Below the pieces are notes generated by a model. The model made no database searches, was not told where the DNA came from, and saw only the letters and a program-made list of their open reading frames with translations. A program made the translations under genes and the position numbers. Of a stretch of DNA of 64,000 bases, positions 10,303-24,795 are shown piece after piece. The DNA comes from Lobosporangium transversale (taxonomy: Eukaryota > Mortierellomycota > Mortierellomycetes > Mortierellales > Mortierellaceae), in assembly GCF_002105155.1 (NCBI RefSeq), contig NW_019029001.1, positions 310,001-374,000 of the forward strand, read 5' to 3'. Position 1 is the first letter of the stretch. Every line of letters begins with the position of its first letter.

Positions 10303-12149
10303 CTATCTAGACACACCATGTGGTGTAAGCGCCACATTGAAGATTCTACCCGAGGATATATCTAAAGAGCTTGGAGATGCGGCTGCTCCAAAAAATTGAA
10401 CTAGTTATCCTGCTGAACCGCGTTATCAACACAGTCTTCGACTACCGATTGAAGTGCCTCTGTAACAGGCATAATGTTGACACTGGCCTGAGTCCCTGGA
10501 GGAAGGTAGTTGGCAGGAGTTCACTGATGTGGAAAGGGCCCGGAACGACCCCTGCTAACGGCCTGTATTTGATCTGGTTGCCACAAATGGCACCACTAGC
10601 AATCTACAGTGAATAAAGCAAGTGGAGATGAGTGCCTCTTTTCTCTTTAAAGGCCTTCAAGTCATGCATCACAATGTCATTAATCAACTGTTACTGACGA
10701 TGAATATGGCCTTTTGAGCCAGCATAGAGATTCCCTCCTCTATATCGGTAATTACTCCCTGCGCTAGCTCCAAAAGAGCCAAGGATTCCTGGTAGTCTGT
10801 CATCCCCCCACCACTTTTACGCATGATTGCCCTTAGGCATGAAGTTCTTTGCACTAATCACCGTGATCATCCCACCATCGCCATCATCCAATCATCGGCT
10901 CACACTTTGCCTTTGATGCCTCTCTTCTTCCCCTTCTCTACTTTCCTTCTCTTCCTTTCATCTATCTCTGCTTGCTGCTTCACCTTGGTTTATTCAACCT
11001 GCTTTTTCAACTCTCCGTTCCAGATCGTATCATGTTAGAATCCACTGTGCTGTTCCATCTGGCCTTACTAGTTTGTACAGTTCCTAGCTGGCGCTTAATG
11101 TTCCCATAAGGACAATAGCGGGGACAGAACTGCGGTGAATCGGAGCGGCTCAATCGAGCAGGCCCTTTGGAAGATGTTTTTGGTGAAGGAGCTCGTTCTT
11201 GGCTTTGCTGAGCTGTTGTTTAACGGAACCATCCTTGATCTTTTCCTCTTGGAACCTACGACTTCTTATGGTCGCGAAGGCTTTGTAGTAGATTGCATCA
11301 AGACTATTGATTATTCAACCATTAAACAATGGATAAATGGATAGCTTGATATCCTAAATGACTGCCTGTAATCTGTATCTCATAATTTACTCAGTAGTCA
11401 CGTTTACAGACTCTTCATATTTCTTTTTCCTTCATCATCATCCTCGTCACGTCCCCATTTTGGCTTTTTAGTTGTGCCGTTACTCTTTTACCAGTGCAGA
11501 GCTCCGCTGCTTTAAGATAACCGTTACTAGGGTGCTAAGATGCCCGTGGGGGCTGCACATCAACACTAGGGGGTGTTGGCCTCGCAGGGATGAATACTAA
11601 ATATCAGTAGGTTTGGAGGTACGAGTCGATAAGTTAGAAGGAATCAATAGTTTGGGTAGGGCGTTCCATTGTATATTTACGTGCTTTCCTTCGCGGCGAA
11701 AATAGGAATATGTCGACGTTGGGTTGTTGTGAGAGAAAGTAGGGTAGGGGTCTGCTTATTTCGGGCACCGTGATTGGGGTGGTGACCTCTGGGTAGTGTG
11801 CGTGAAGCGGAACTTAATTGAACAAGCTGAAATATTGTCGACGAAGTAGTTCAAAAGGGTCGATGGAATAAACTGCGTTAGAGAGTAGTTAGGTGCTATG
11901 GAAGCTTCGGTTTTCAAACCAATTTCAACAAGTTTGTGTAGAGGTTTTTAAGTGTTCACTTTTCCGAGAGATGGAGCCGGGTTTAAAAAAACGCTAGTAA
12001 AAGTGCTGTTTCTAGGATCAGTTACGTTTGCTGTTGCACTTAAATCCGTTAGGTATGAGCTCGGACTTGTAGGCCCTGTTGGAGCCATTGGAAATCAGGT
12101 TGAAATGGCGCATTCTGGAGGCATGCTGGGGTGAGCGGCAGTAAGGAAA
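10303..12149. other. Intergenic with possible retroelement debris
   Basis: Directly after the LTR fragment, 10303-10620 holds short coding-like stretches in changing frames interrupted by stops, possibly decayed internal sequence of that element. A CT-rich tract occupies 10915-11000. No intact gene is recognised between 10620 and 12149; the short ORFs at 10823-11038 and 11135-11344 lack support. Confidence 0.4.
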
Positions 12150-13180
12150 ATCCAATACGAGGAAGAGGAATTTATGTATCTTTTCAAATACATGGCAGCA
12201 CACAGTAATCAACAGATCGATGTCAATAACTCAGTTTATAATTTCAAATATAACATCAATATAGAATCCACGCGTTTAGAAAGCAGTTGTGACCACAGAT
12301 TGATGCTAGAAAGCCCGCATCAGTTGAACATGATAATAGCTATAGTATCAGAACTCTATTTCACTCATGGCAAGTGGATCATTTCTGGTTTCAGACTTGG
12401 AATCAATCATGCGGGACACTTTTATTTTATGGCGTGGGGTTCCTTTTGTTGAACGGCTGAGAAGGTTAATAGGCGTACTAGCGCGCTAATAATAAAAAAA
12501 TGTATGCATGTGAACAAGACGAAACCATCCATCAAACAATTGATGTGCTTCTTTGTTGTCTGTACATGCCATCTTGCATCGCGTTTTTTTTTTTTTATTG
12601 TTTTGAAAATCTATGGCGGTACATGCATGGTGGCAATCAAGGAACGTAGGCTCGACCCAGCCCTCTCTAGTTTGAAATGTGACAGGAAACATATCAGTTT
12701 CCTTTTTAGGTCACATATGACTAGAGAGGGCTCGTACCCATCCCTCTTCACTTTATAAAGGTGACAGGAAATTCCATTTCCTTTTTGAGTCACCTAAAGT
12801 GAAGGGGCTGGGAACGAGCCTAGGAACGGGGGTTTTTTTTGTGTTTCCTTTTTTGTTCATCAATTACTATATATATGAGCATGCACTAGGCAATTGAACA
12901 GACAGTTAAAGTGTTTCTTTGTTTTCTGTACATGTAGAAACATGGCATTTTCTCGCAACGCAGGCATATTATTTTGACATTTCGAAATAAAGAGTGCCAA
13001 AACACAAAAAAAGCATTTTCCTCCAATAGAATAAGCAAACCATTTAATTTTTTATGACTACTCTACAATCATGCAGACGCCAATCTCGCCAGGGCGAAAA
13101 CAAATCCCAAGGATTGATGTAAAAAGCATTGGTTTTATCTCACCTAATATTATGGCAGATACACACCAAAAAACTGCCAA
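12150..13180 (+). repeat. Dispersed non-coding repeat, copy 1
   Basis: This segment aligns in the same orientation with 32100-33265. Shared blocks, in the same order, include CACGCGTTTAGAAAGCAGTTGTGA (versus CATGCGTTCAAGTAGCAGTTGTGA), the stretch around TTGAACATGATAATAGC, ATGTGAACA..ACCA..CAAACAATT, TTTCTTTGTTTTCTGTACATG..GAAACA, and ACTCTACAATCATGCAGACGCC. No long ORF is conserved between the two copies, so it is probably a non-autonomous element or a non-coding unit. Copy 1 carries an extra hairpin-rich block (12641-12828). Confidence 0.65.
12641..12828. repeat. Nested inverted repeats: two hairpins inside an outer stem
   Basis: Hairpin 1 has a perfect outer arm AGCCCTCTCTAG (12659-12670) against CTAGAGAGGGCT (12721-12732), with inner arms GTGAC and GGAAAC against GTTTCC and GTCAC. 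Hairpin 2 (12742-12806) pairs CCCTCTTCACTTT..GGTGAC with GTCACCTAAAGTGAAGGGG and shares the GTGACAGGAAA core. An outer stem pairs GTAGGCTCG..CCCAGCCC (12646-12663) with GGGCTGGGAACGAGCCTA (12805-12822). It looks like a foldback or MITE-type insertion into the dispersed repeat. The second repeat copy lacks it. Confidence 0.7.
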
Positions 13181-13746
13181 AACCCACCTCTCTGATTCAC
13201 TCACCCGTCCATTCACAATGCGCTGTACAAACTATCAACAAGGCTCCGTTCAGCAAGAAGAGGGTAATAAGTAGTTTTCACTCCAAGCAATAAATACAAG
13301 CGACAACGCCCCTCCTATCTCCCCATTGATGCCAGAGACCTGTATGTCTGAATCTATTCTCTGATAAACAAAACAAAAAAAGCATTTTTTGCTATCATTG
13401 CTTGACAAGGATTTGGCCACCTTTCCTTTTCAAATCCAGTTTCTACACATCAAGCCAATATGGACATGTATTCAGCGCAATAATTCTTCTGTTGTTTACT
13501 GTTTTTTCAACGAGGCAAAGTATTAAATTTTCTGACAAGACAAGAGCCGACCGTGGCTTCGCCAGGGGCTTGCGGTTCGTTTTTAATAAATGGGAGATTT
13601 CGCAAGAAAGATATCTCCACGAAATAGAAATTCAAGAAGGAAAAGAATTTATGACTGGGTATTATTTAGTTTACAAGTAAGGACGACGAAGGTCTTTTGA
13701 ATTAATTGATGATTTTTTTTTTATTTTTATTTTTAAATTTTATTCA
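13181..13746. other. Intergenic, no gene seen
   Basis: Downstream flank of the septin-like gene, which reads toward this region. It has an A/T-rich stretch at 13710-13744. A 92-codon plus ORF at 13402-13680 shows no recognisable domain and I do not call it. Confidence 0.4.
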
Positions 13747-15723
13747 TCATTCCGAAGCTCTAGTGCTATGTGTGGCGTTGGATGCGACGGGTGAGTTCAT
13801 GTGGTTGAGTGGTGATGGTGAAGAAGCAGGGATGGGAATAGCAGGGATGATGTTGCCTTGAGTATATATTTTGGTTGTTGGAGATGCAGCGCGGATCACG
13901 CTATGCGCCCGATTCAGTTTAATTACCTGCGCTACTTCGTCATCCCCTGCAGGCGAACCTCCAGCTGACCCAGTCCGGATAGACGACAGCAGGTTCGTTT
14001 GCGACTGCTGTGCCATATAGCTGGTATATGATGATGTGGGTTGATATGTTTGTTGTTGTAGCGCTGGGGGAAGCTGACGTTGTGCAACTGGATGGTGATG
14101 AGGCTGCGGGATGTATAAAGGCTGTTGGAAGACAGGGGCGTGCTGTTGTTGTTGGACTGGAGCTGGAGCTGCTGGTTGTTGTAGCATAGGCTGTGGTTCG
14201 GGTTGTGATATTGTTTCATGTTGTTGCAACCCTCGAGTTTGCTCTTGTTCCTGTACTTGCGCTGGCGCTGGAGTAGGGGGAGAGGGTTGAGCATTCTCCT
14301 GTCGTAGTTGAGCTGCCTTCCTCTCTTCTGTATTGATCTCAGGGGGAGAATCAGTAGAAGTAGTTGCAATGGTGCTCACAGTGGCAGCAACAGCGGGGGT
14401 TGCTTGCTCCAATGACAATCCCAAATCGGATTTCCAGCGGTTCATAAATTTCTCTACTGAAGCCTGGTGTAGCATTCTGTTTTTGGACCCCAATAGCAAT
14501 GATTGAAGCAATGCAAGATCCGAGTGCGATTTCGAGAATTTGCCCTCGTTGATTGAGTTGGCCAGATCCGAGAGACTGCCGGTGGCAGTGGGTCCCACAA
14601 GCTGAGCCTCTAGGTCGGTTGTTGACAATGCGAAAGGCGGTCCTCCCACCATTTTCTCATCTGCCATTTCTCGAAGCTCCTCAATAGTGTATCCAAACCG
14701 AAAGAACTCAATCTGATTGTCTTGGAGCTGTTTCAGAAGCCTGGCTTTGGACTTCCAAAGTTGATTAATAGAGAGGGTGTCAGCCTTGGCAAGGATGGGG
14801 ATTAAATTGATGTGATGCATAATTCGTCTCATGAAAATAATGTCAACTGGCTTGAGATCATACAAAACGAAGTAAAGACATGCGTCAGGCAGTGAGTGTG
14901 CCATAGGGGAATCCACAAGAAGTCGTTCAAGGAAGGGATAGTATTGGGGTTGTTGGGCAGAGGGGGGTCCAGGGCGAGTGGCGGTAGAAAGAGGAGTGAT
15001 AGCATTACCAAACAGACCAAGTGTGGCGACATACTGTTCTGTCAAGAAGGTATCAACCCTGTCAATAGTTTCACGTGCATCCAAAGTCTGTCCATATCCA
15101 ACAAAGTCATGCACGACAACGTTCTCTGCAGGCACCATCTTGACATCGTCACCATCCATCTGTTTGTCGCCTCCGCCTTCACCATTGTTGTTGCCGTCCT
15201 CAGGTTCATCACCTTCAGCCGAAGATTTTGTTGACACAAAAAGCCATCTGGGGATTTCGAGGGTACTGACTGTACCCCTAACTAGATGCTGGCTTTCATT
15301 GTAGACCCGTCCATTATTAACCACACAAGCTGTATCATTATTGCCTTTAATACTTGGTTCACTATTAGAGTCGTTGTCGTCCTCATCTGACCCATTATTA
15401 TCCCGGGCCGAAAGTGTCATAAAATCAGATACAGATGGTTCCTGAGTAGACTGAACCTGTCCGGGGACAGTATTAAGAATCAAGTCGCGTGCTTTTGTCT
15501 TGCCTACGCCCGTGTCTCCAGCGAGAACCACACGCAGCGACGAAGCAATTTCTACAAAAATAATTGATAGCACAAGTGCAGTGCAGACAAAACAAGATGA
15601 AGCCAAATGAATGTTTGAAAAGCAAGTACGTTATGTTGTAAATTAATTTAATCCGATTCAAATCATCAAATCAAATCAAATCAACTTCAAAAAAAAATTA
15701 CCCAGCGGGAGAGTGCCTGGCAT
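13747..15723 (-). CDS. Septin-like GTPase with long Gln/Pro-rich tail
   Basis: Two exons on the minus strand, 15702-15723 and 13747-15551, encode 608 residues. The tiny first exon supplies MPGTLPL and the join (CTG-G|AA) keeps the frame; the intron is GT-AG. The G1 loop GDTGVGKT is at residues 19-26, a G3 motif DFVG follows near residue 165, and the septin-type G4 AKAD is near residue 270. An acidic insertion (DNNGSDEDDNDSNSE) separates G1 from G3. The C-terminal 200 residues are rich in Gln, Pro and His and probably disordered. Spacing and insertions differ from core septins (Cdc3/10/11/12), and no coiled coil is seen, so this is a divergent septin-family protein. A filament-forming role is not assured. 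Confidence 0.8.
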
Positions 15724-16187
15724 GATATGAACAATGAATGTGGGAATGAATGATGGAGAAGTTAGAGGAAAAAGAGAAAGAAGAGAGGCGAGGCTGTACC
15801 TATTGCTCATAATATTTTTTCGCCTTAATTGTTCGCCCTCTTACTGTAATTGTAATTGCAGCGGGCTCATTCTTTCTTTCTTTTTTTTTTGTTTTGGCAT
15901 CATTGAAGCCGCTTCGCCCGGTCCCCATCAAAATGACCCAAATGTTTTACCACGAGGCAGTGCAGCAAATGTGATATATACAAAGAGCCATCAACAGAAG
16001 CACTCTGTTTTTATTAGGTCTACCGTGGTGTGTATGTATAGGGGCAAAAGATGGAGAAGGAGAAAGAGAGTGCAAGAGAGTATTGTATATCACATTCATG
16101 TACCCTCTCTGTCTTCTAATAAAAAAAGATGTACAATCCCTGATGGTTCTGTATGAATGTCTGCGTCGTCTGATTCAACATGAATGT
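15724..16187. other. Intergenic between septin-like gene start and VPS4 end
   Basis: 464 bases upstream of the septin-like gene and downstream of VPS4, both on the minus strand. It contains a CT/T-rich tract (15868-15890) likely within the septin-like promoter. No ORF with support. Confidence 0.4.
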
Positions 16188-18454
<2,267 letters not shown>

Positions 18455-19121
18455 GGCGACACACGACAAGCACTAATGACTGAAGGTGTTGTTGATGTAG
18501 TGGTGTAGTCGTAAGATTGAAGTTGTAAAAAGTAATTATCAAAGGAATCCTTCCTTTTTGTTGTCCTGAATCTGTATACTTCTCCCTCTTACTTGTCAGT
18601 CGGTTAGTCAGTCAGGTTAAGCGATAAATGAAAGAAAACGGAGGTTGTGTGGGCTGTTTAGAAAAGAATGGGTAAATGAATGTGCAGGGTCATGTGTGTT
18701 CCTGGGCATGCGTGAACAAACGTCACTTTCTAGGCAGGGGCCCCCTGATTGGATATTTCAGAAACAGGAAATAAAAATTTATCAAGTATATAATTAAAAT
18801 GGTCTCTAATGCATGCAAATTACTTGACAACTGCCCGAATCGTCTGTAAAAAGTGAGATTATTTCTAGCGTAGTGCACTCATCATCCTTTAAATCTACCG
18901 GTTTGAGCTAAGCATCTCATCCGATTCTGGTTTGCGTAGAGTTTCTCGGTACGGACACAGGGGAGTGATATCGTCGTTCCGTGACTGGATATATGAATAA
19001 ACTATACACCATCATTCCACACCCTTGCATCGCTATAGCGACAACGAACTTATTACTCCTATCATTACTCTTACCATTACTCTTATCATTACTTTTTATT
19101 TCTTATTTTTATTTTTTTATT
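18455..19121. other. Intergenic, VPS4 upstream region
   Basis: 667 bases between the VPS4 start codon and the 3' end of the next minus-strand gene. The part next to VPS4 contains short TCAGTCNG-like repeats (18596-18616). No coding signal seen. Confidence 0.4.
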
Positions 19122-21774
19122 TTAGAGAGTTGTGATCATGTCTCCATGAGTCAATCCATTAAGGTCTATCTCCAAATTTATAGGAACATCTAATGCATAT
19201 GGATCAAACTCTCCATCGATAGTCGCATGTTCCTGGAGCCGTTGATGATGATGTTGATACTCTTGTTGGCGCTGCTGTTGACGCTGTTGGCGAAGCTCGT
19301 TCTCATTATCAAGCTCTATTCTACTTTTTTCATGTCCATACATATCATATTCTTCAATACTATAGCCATCATCCGCAGCTTCATCATAATGGTCGTTATC
19401 ATGCCCCGCGTCCTCCCATGGCTGAATTAATGGCCGCAACGGTACTGGTGGCATCATCGACAGGTATTCAATATCCCTTTCTGAAAGTACACGGGCTGCC
19501 TTGTTTTCTTCTTCATCTGGGTATATTATAATAGTCGGGATCACAAAAGTGCCGAGGGGCTTCCTGTTGCTGCTGCTGCTGCTGTTACAGACATTTGCTG
19601 GCCCTTGCTTCTTTGTCTTTGAAAACATGCTAGCAATGTTGGCAAGGCCGGAAGTGCTACTAGCCATCGAATCCCGTCCTTTAATACTAGTGATTGGAAT
19701 GATCTCATTCTCTGTAAAGGTGTAGTCTCCATTGATTCTTTCCTGCCGATATTGCAATGGAATGATGTCGAGCCTTTGTTCGTTCGTACTTTGCGGAAGT
19801 TCCACATTATCACCGTTTCTCCCATTGTTTATCAAGTAAATATGGGTATCTGTGAAATTTACTTGGATCGCTGGTCTCTGACCACAAATGCGACGATTAT
19901 AATTTTGGCTACGATCTTCGGTATCAAATTCGATTTCATCATCTTCTCCGATCTTGTAAAGTCGCTGCTGGCTTATGGAGGACTGGCGTATAGGGGTAGC
20001 AGGGCGTGATGAAGGCTTTAAAGTGTAGCTACTTTCGTTTCCATGAGAAGTTCGGATGCTTTTTTGCTGATTCAATTCCTGGTTTTTCTGTTGCAACTGC
20101 CGCCTTTGCTGTAAATTCGTAGGCATTTCAGTCTCAGTTGATGTCCCGGAGTCCAAAACCGGTATATATGACTTGCTCGAAGGAAATTCATAGTCATTGT
20201 GAAGACATTGATAATTTTGTACTTGGTTCTGCCTTGGTATACCATCCAATGTTGTGATGTTTGATAATCCAGGAGATATATATTCGAAACCCTCGATTAT
20301 GTGCTCAAGTTTGTCGCTTTTGATTTTGGTCAAGGGTTGTTCTGCGGAGCCTATGTATACATCATCCTTAGGTGTTGTCTTCACTGATTTTCCTGATTGA
20401 ATGGTTTCGTGAATGGTATCTGAGGGCTTGCTCGATCCTTCTAACAACGAGTTTCCTAAATCGTAATGTTGGTCCGGTATATAGATGGTTATGTCTCTGT
20501 TGGTGGTGTCTGATTTCAGCTCTATCGATAGAGGGGCTGCAGCAGTATTAGGAGCCCTGTTGGACAAGAACTCACAAGCACCATCATCCTCAAGTGTGAT
20601 CACAATCTGGGGTACTCTTTCCTCTTGTGGAAGATGACTAACATTGCTGTCCATGCTCAATGTCCTTCTGTCTTTCTCATGTCCATGTTGAGGCTCTCGT
20701 ACTTTGCAACTTGGAGGCCGCTCCTGGTAATGTGGTTCATGCATGTTAGCAAACTCCCTTGGCTTATCCTGTCCAGTGTTCGTGCTCTCGAGTGGAGCGA
20801 CGGCTGCTTGCCCCAACCCGAGGAGACGTTGGCTTAATTGGCTGATCCCCTTGTTGCAGCGGCTGGTAATGTTGCTGTTACTGCTACTATTGCTGTTGCT
20901 ACCATCAATTTGTCCCAATGAATGATGATGAAGGCTATGACGAATGCTTTCGAGTCTTCCCTTAGGGTTTTGAATGTCGAATTTACTAACCGGATCGATG
21001 GTTGCCACGCGTAAGCAAATAATACACATTATGGAGATACAGCAAGAAACTGCATGGACCCCATAGAATGCGGAAACAGCGGTCTTGAAGGGATGTGAAG
21101 CATTCTCGATGATCTTTTGACCCACTAATAAGACTGGGCTGATCAAGTTCTTTGATATGGTAATCAGGCCTAGAATTATTATAACGTGGAGGACAGCCAA
21201 GAATGCCCAGATGCTTAGTAGTGCTGCATACTATGGAATTATTAGTAATTAGAGTAAAAAAAGGGGAGGCAGAGGTAAATTCTTTGTACTACAGAATAAA
21301 AAAGACGAAACAAACGCGGGAAAGAGAAATTAGCTTACACAATAGAGGTATCCTAAACTCCTGATATGTGCGGCACTGACGCCAATGACTACAAAACATA
21401 GGCCAATGGCCGTCAATCCAGCTCCTATCCATGCACCGGAGTCAACCAGCAAATAGGTCAAGGCTAACAATGATCCCTGGATAGATCCATTAAGAGTCAT
21501 GGAGAGTCATAAAGAGGGGAGGAGTTGTAAAGAAGTAGGGATCAGAGTATATAACAAAATAAGATGGATTTAAATGGCGGGTAATTTTCATCAATTTTAG
21601 TCTCGTAAGCATGAAGGACAAGGAAATTTATCCATGTTTTATAACATTTTGCAATAAACAAAATCTCCGTGGCGTAGTTTCGCTTTTTAAACACTGCTGA
21701 TCTAAACAAAATTATGAGCCTACCGTCTGTAGCCAGAGCGACACTTTGAGGATCCCAATAAGGCTCAAGCCCAT
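19122..21774 (-). CDS. Tetraspan membrane protein with long disordered tail
   Basis: Three minus-strand exons (21724-21774, 21339-21476, 19122-21230), all phase 0 with GT-AG introns, give 765 residues. Four hydrophobic helices fill the first 150 residues: MGLSLIGILKVSLWLQTGSL, AGLTAIGLCFVVIGVSAAHI, the stretch around LLSIWAFLAVLHVIIILGLI, and FYGVHAVSCCISIMCIICLR. The remaining 600 residues are hydrophilic, with Ser/Asn/Gln repeats, an acidic patch (GEDDEIEFDTEDRS) and a Gln/Arg-rich end. The layout resembles fungal four-helix plasma-membrane proteins, but I cannot assign a named family and see no CCG tetraspanin motif. Function unknown; plasma membrane location is inferred. The start is the first in-frame ATG of exon 1; an upstream hydrophobic open stretch (to about 21,850) could add a further segment. 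Confidence 0.7.
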
Positions 21775-23210
21775 AATGGATGTTATTATTACGAATTGAG
21801 GTAGAAGACAAAAGACAATGAAAAGGGCAGGGATCAAAAGAGGAGTAATTGCAGTTGCTGAGATGTGAGATCAGTTGTGCAGGCAAGACAAGCAAGTTCT
21901 GTTATTGTTGCCTGCAAGGGAGGGGAAGAGGACAAAAATATGATGACGTTGTTTTAGGATGAAGGATTGATGAGTAATAGATGGTGCATAGGTTTGTATG
22001 CAGTCGAAACAGTATAGGAATGACGGAAGAGGTGGATAGATGTAAAGAGCGAGTGTGGTTTACAAGAGTGGTAAAAATACAAAAAAGAATCGATATTGTT
22101 ACTCGATTGGACAGATTGCGAGGAGATGGGGTTGATTGCCAGGTATCAGATTGACTGATGAGAAATACGAAAAAAAAAAAAAAAAAAAAAAGTAAAGGAA
22201 CAAAGAAGGAAGGGAGCAGATAGGAGGTGTGTATATAATGCTTAATGTGTCCTTGATTCCTATTTGTGTCTAGATCAATGTTGAGTTAAAAGGAAGAGAG
22301 CGTAAAAGAACAGATGAAGCAAAGGAAAGAGAGGAAAAAAAAAGAGAGAGAGAGTAGAAAAGAAGAAAAGAGGGGAAGAAAAAAGAATGAGCAAATGCGA
22401 TGCCAGGAACAAGCACATAGACTTGAGTTGTAACAAAAGGAAAGTATGCTGTGGATTAAAACAGAAGCGTGTGGAAGCAAACAAAGAACCAGAATTAAGA
22501 GAGGCAACCTCGTTTGCACGTTTGCAAATGTTGTAGATCATCCACGGCGTACATTTCTATACATGAAATGGTGATATGGAGGTATTGACTATGCATCGGC
22601 CCATGCTCATGCTTTGTTATTGTTACTCGTTGTCATTTCATTTTATTGATTTGGTCTCTTTTTGAGAACATGTGTCGCAATACTGCGCATAGCCAAGATG
22701 ACGAAGATCTCTGGCTCATTATTCGTACTTATGACTCTTCTCTGGCCCGTCCCAAGGTTACCCAAGGTCCATGCTTTCCTTTGCTGTCGGAAAAGAAGGA
22801 TAAGTTCACTAACAAGTGTACAGTGTTGGCTAGTGTTATGGGCTACAAAGAGAAATTAAAAAGTGATTGGCAAAAAAACCATGTAATATTCATTTTGCTG
22901 ATGTGTACATAATGTATCCTACCGAATCGACTTTCTCATACGCTTTCTACACCAGCCAGCTATCTATCTTTTCTAAATTTGATCAAGAAAGGACTTTCTG
23001 GAGGTTGAATCAAGTGAGGTCCCTTGCTCACTCTTCTTTTACATTCCTTTTATCTTGTTCCTTGAATCCATTATGAGCGGATGCTTCATATCTTCATATT
23101 TGTATATCTTATCCATGTCTTTGTCTCTGAACCCCTTTCTCTGTTTTCCAAGAATCATTTAACTCCTGTCGTAAAGTAGGAGCTAAAGAATGCTTAACAA
23201 TGTTTCTAGT

Positions 23211-23422
23211 CAAATAATAATAGTAATAATAATTGTAATAATAATAATAATAACAATAACAATAACAACAACAACAACAACAATAATAATAATAATAATA
23301 ACAATAATAATAATAACAATAATAATAATAACAATAATAATAACAATAACAATAATAATAACAATAACAATAATAATAACAATAATAATAATAACAATAA
23401 CAATAATAATAATAACAATAAT
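23211..23422 (+). repeat. AAT/AAC trinucleotide microsatellite, about 210 bp
   Basis: The tract is almost purely (AAY)n on the plus strand with AAT and AAC interspersed, around 70 units, giving artificial poly-Ile/Thr and poly-Leu open frames. It lies in a gene-free region. Length and interruption pattern suggest an old, slippage-prone array. Confidence 0.95.
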
Positions 23423-24165
23423 CGCCCTTTTTTATTTTTTTAGTGAATGCTGTGATCAGTGTTGATGGTGGATAGGATGCTTTGTACTTTTTTTTTACAA
23501 TAATGATTCTCTATTTTCGGGCATCAGCCCTAATAGAAGCACGGACCAATGGATAGGAAAAGACTAAAGTTGACCGTTCTTTTTGTTATTTATTTATTGT
23601 GTCTATTTAGAAATATGCGGATGAGGTTGAGAATATCCATAGCAAATACAAGTTATACAGATGAAGAGTTTAGACTCCAATGTTGATCAAACAGGGTGCT
23701 ATCGTTTCATGACTTTTGCACGTGCACATGATAATGTGATCCTTCAGAACGAGAAGAATGATGACAAAAACAATCGTGGTTGTGAAGTGAGCAAGAAAGG
23801 AATGCACGCGATCGACCCGGATAAGAACATATTTATCCAAAAAAAAAAAAAAAAAAAAAAAAAAGATAATCATGTATTTTGTACTCAGATTCGATTAAAG
23901 ATAATGCAATTCAAAAACTAAAAGAGCTTGATAGGCCAAGGGAAAGTCTACAACGATTGAAGACAAACATTAACAACTCGGAGATGAGAAAGACAACAGG
24001 CGACGCACATTCGTGGTTTTCACTGGTATAGTATACCGCTCTCATAATCCAAGACCAGATAAAAAGGAGTATGTATTGCTTTTTTTTTTTTTTTTTTTTT
24101 TGGTAGAAGAAAGTGAATTGATTGATGAAGAAGAAAAGAAAAAAAGCGAGAGTGTGCTGGTATGA

Positions 24166-24186
24166 ATATATATATATATATATATA
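24166..24186. repeat. TA dinucleotide tract
   Basis: About ten AT units follow TATGA and precede CCATG, in AT-rich intergenic DNA. Confidence 0.9.
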
Positions 24187-24552
24187 CCATGTGAAAGTGC
24201 TTTTATTTTACATATTTATATATTTATTTCTTTGGCTGTGAATGAATTATGTAAAAAAAAAAAAGTGTGAGAGCCGGGGCTTCAGTCTCAGCATGATCAT
24301 AATGTGTAAGAAATAGAATAATGCATGTGCACGGTTATCTTGACACTGTTGTGATGAACATAACCGGTAGATTTAAACAATTGACAGCTGCAATAGAAGA
24401 ACTTGACCCAAAGCGAGGATCAGTTGAGATACGTAGAAACGGCTCTATACAATCATTGGCCTTTTCTTTAAAAAAAGGGTGAGAAATAGAGTACAGGAGT
24501 GTTTAATAAGGAGCAGACACATGTCCCATGGACAATTATGGACAGGAGTATG

Positions 24553-24795
24553 TCATAAACGCGTGCAATAATGTGTACCTGAATATGACATGAAATCAGA
24601 GTCTACTCCGCAGATCTCGGTGGTGATAGAAGTTGTAGCAGGAGCAGTAGCAGGAGCAGTAGCAGTAGCAGTGGCCATGATGAGTAAAAGTGAATACGCC
24701 GTAGAATCACATAAAAACTTAAATAATAAAATAAGTAGAATTAATGAAAGTGAGCCATGGAGTAAAGCAAGAAATGGCGTGCGAGCGGTGCTCAT
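24553..24795 (-). CDS. Possible small hydrophobic protein, weak
   Basis: An ATG at 24795 (inside a longer open frame) starts 80 codons: a hydrophobic N-terminal segment (SLSLILLILLFKFLCDS) followed by an Ala/Thr repeat ATATAPATAPATT and a short Cys-containing end. A GT after SYSG near 24580 could be a donor, so this may be a first exon of a secreted protein. No homology is recognised. It lies head to head with the acyltransferase gene. Low-complexity composition makes a chance ORF equally likely. Confidence 0.2.
   Translation of the reverse strand: MSTARTPFLALLHGSLSLILLILLFKFLCDSTAYSLLLIMATATATAPATAPATTSITTEICGVDSDFMSYSGTHYCTRL

Larger units (their letters stand above)
21775..24552. other. 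Long intergenic region with simple repeats
   Basis: 2.8 kb without a supported gene. It has A/T runs (22170-22190, 23840-23864, 24080-24102), a purine-rich stretch (22300-22390), a large AAY trinucleotide array and a TA dinucleotide tract (listed separately). Short ORFs, such as 22646-22912 and 23661-23921, lack family signals. Confidence 0.45.

Noticed and set aside
22275-22541. Two minus-strand ORFs rich in Leu, Phe and Ser
   Set aside because: Low-complexity translation of a GA-rich tract; frames overlap and no exon structure fits.
23190-23465. Poly-Ile/Thr and poly-Leu ORFs
   Set aside because: Direct translation of the AAY microsatellite, not genes.
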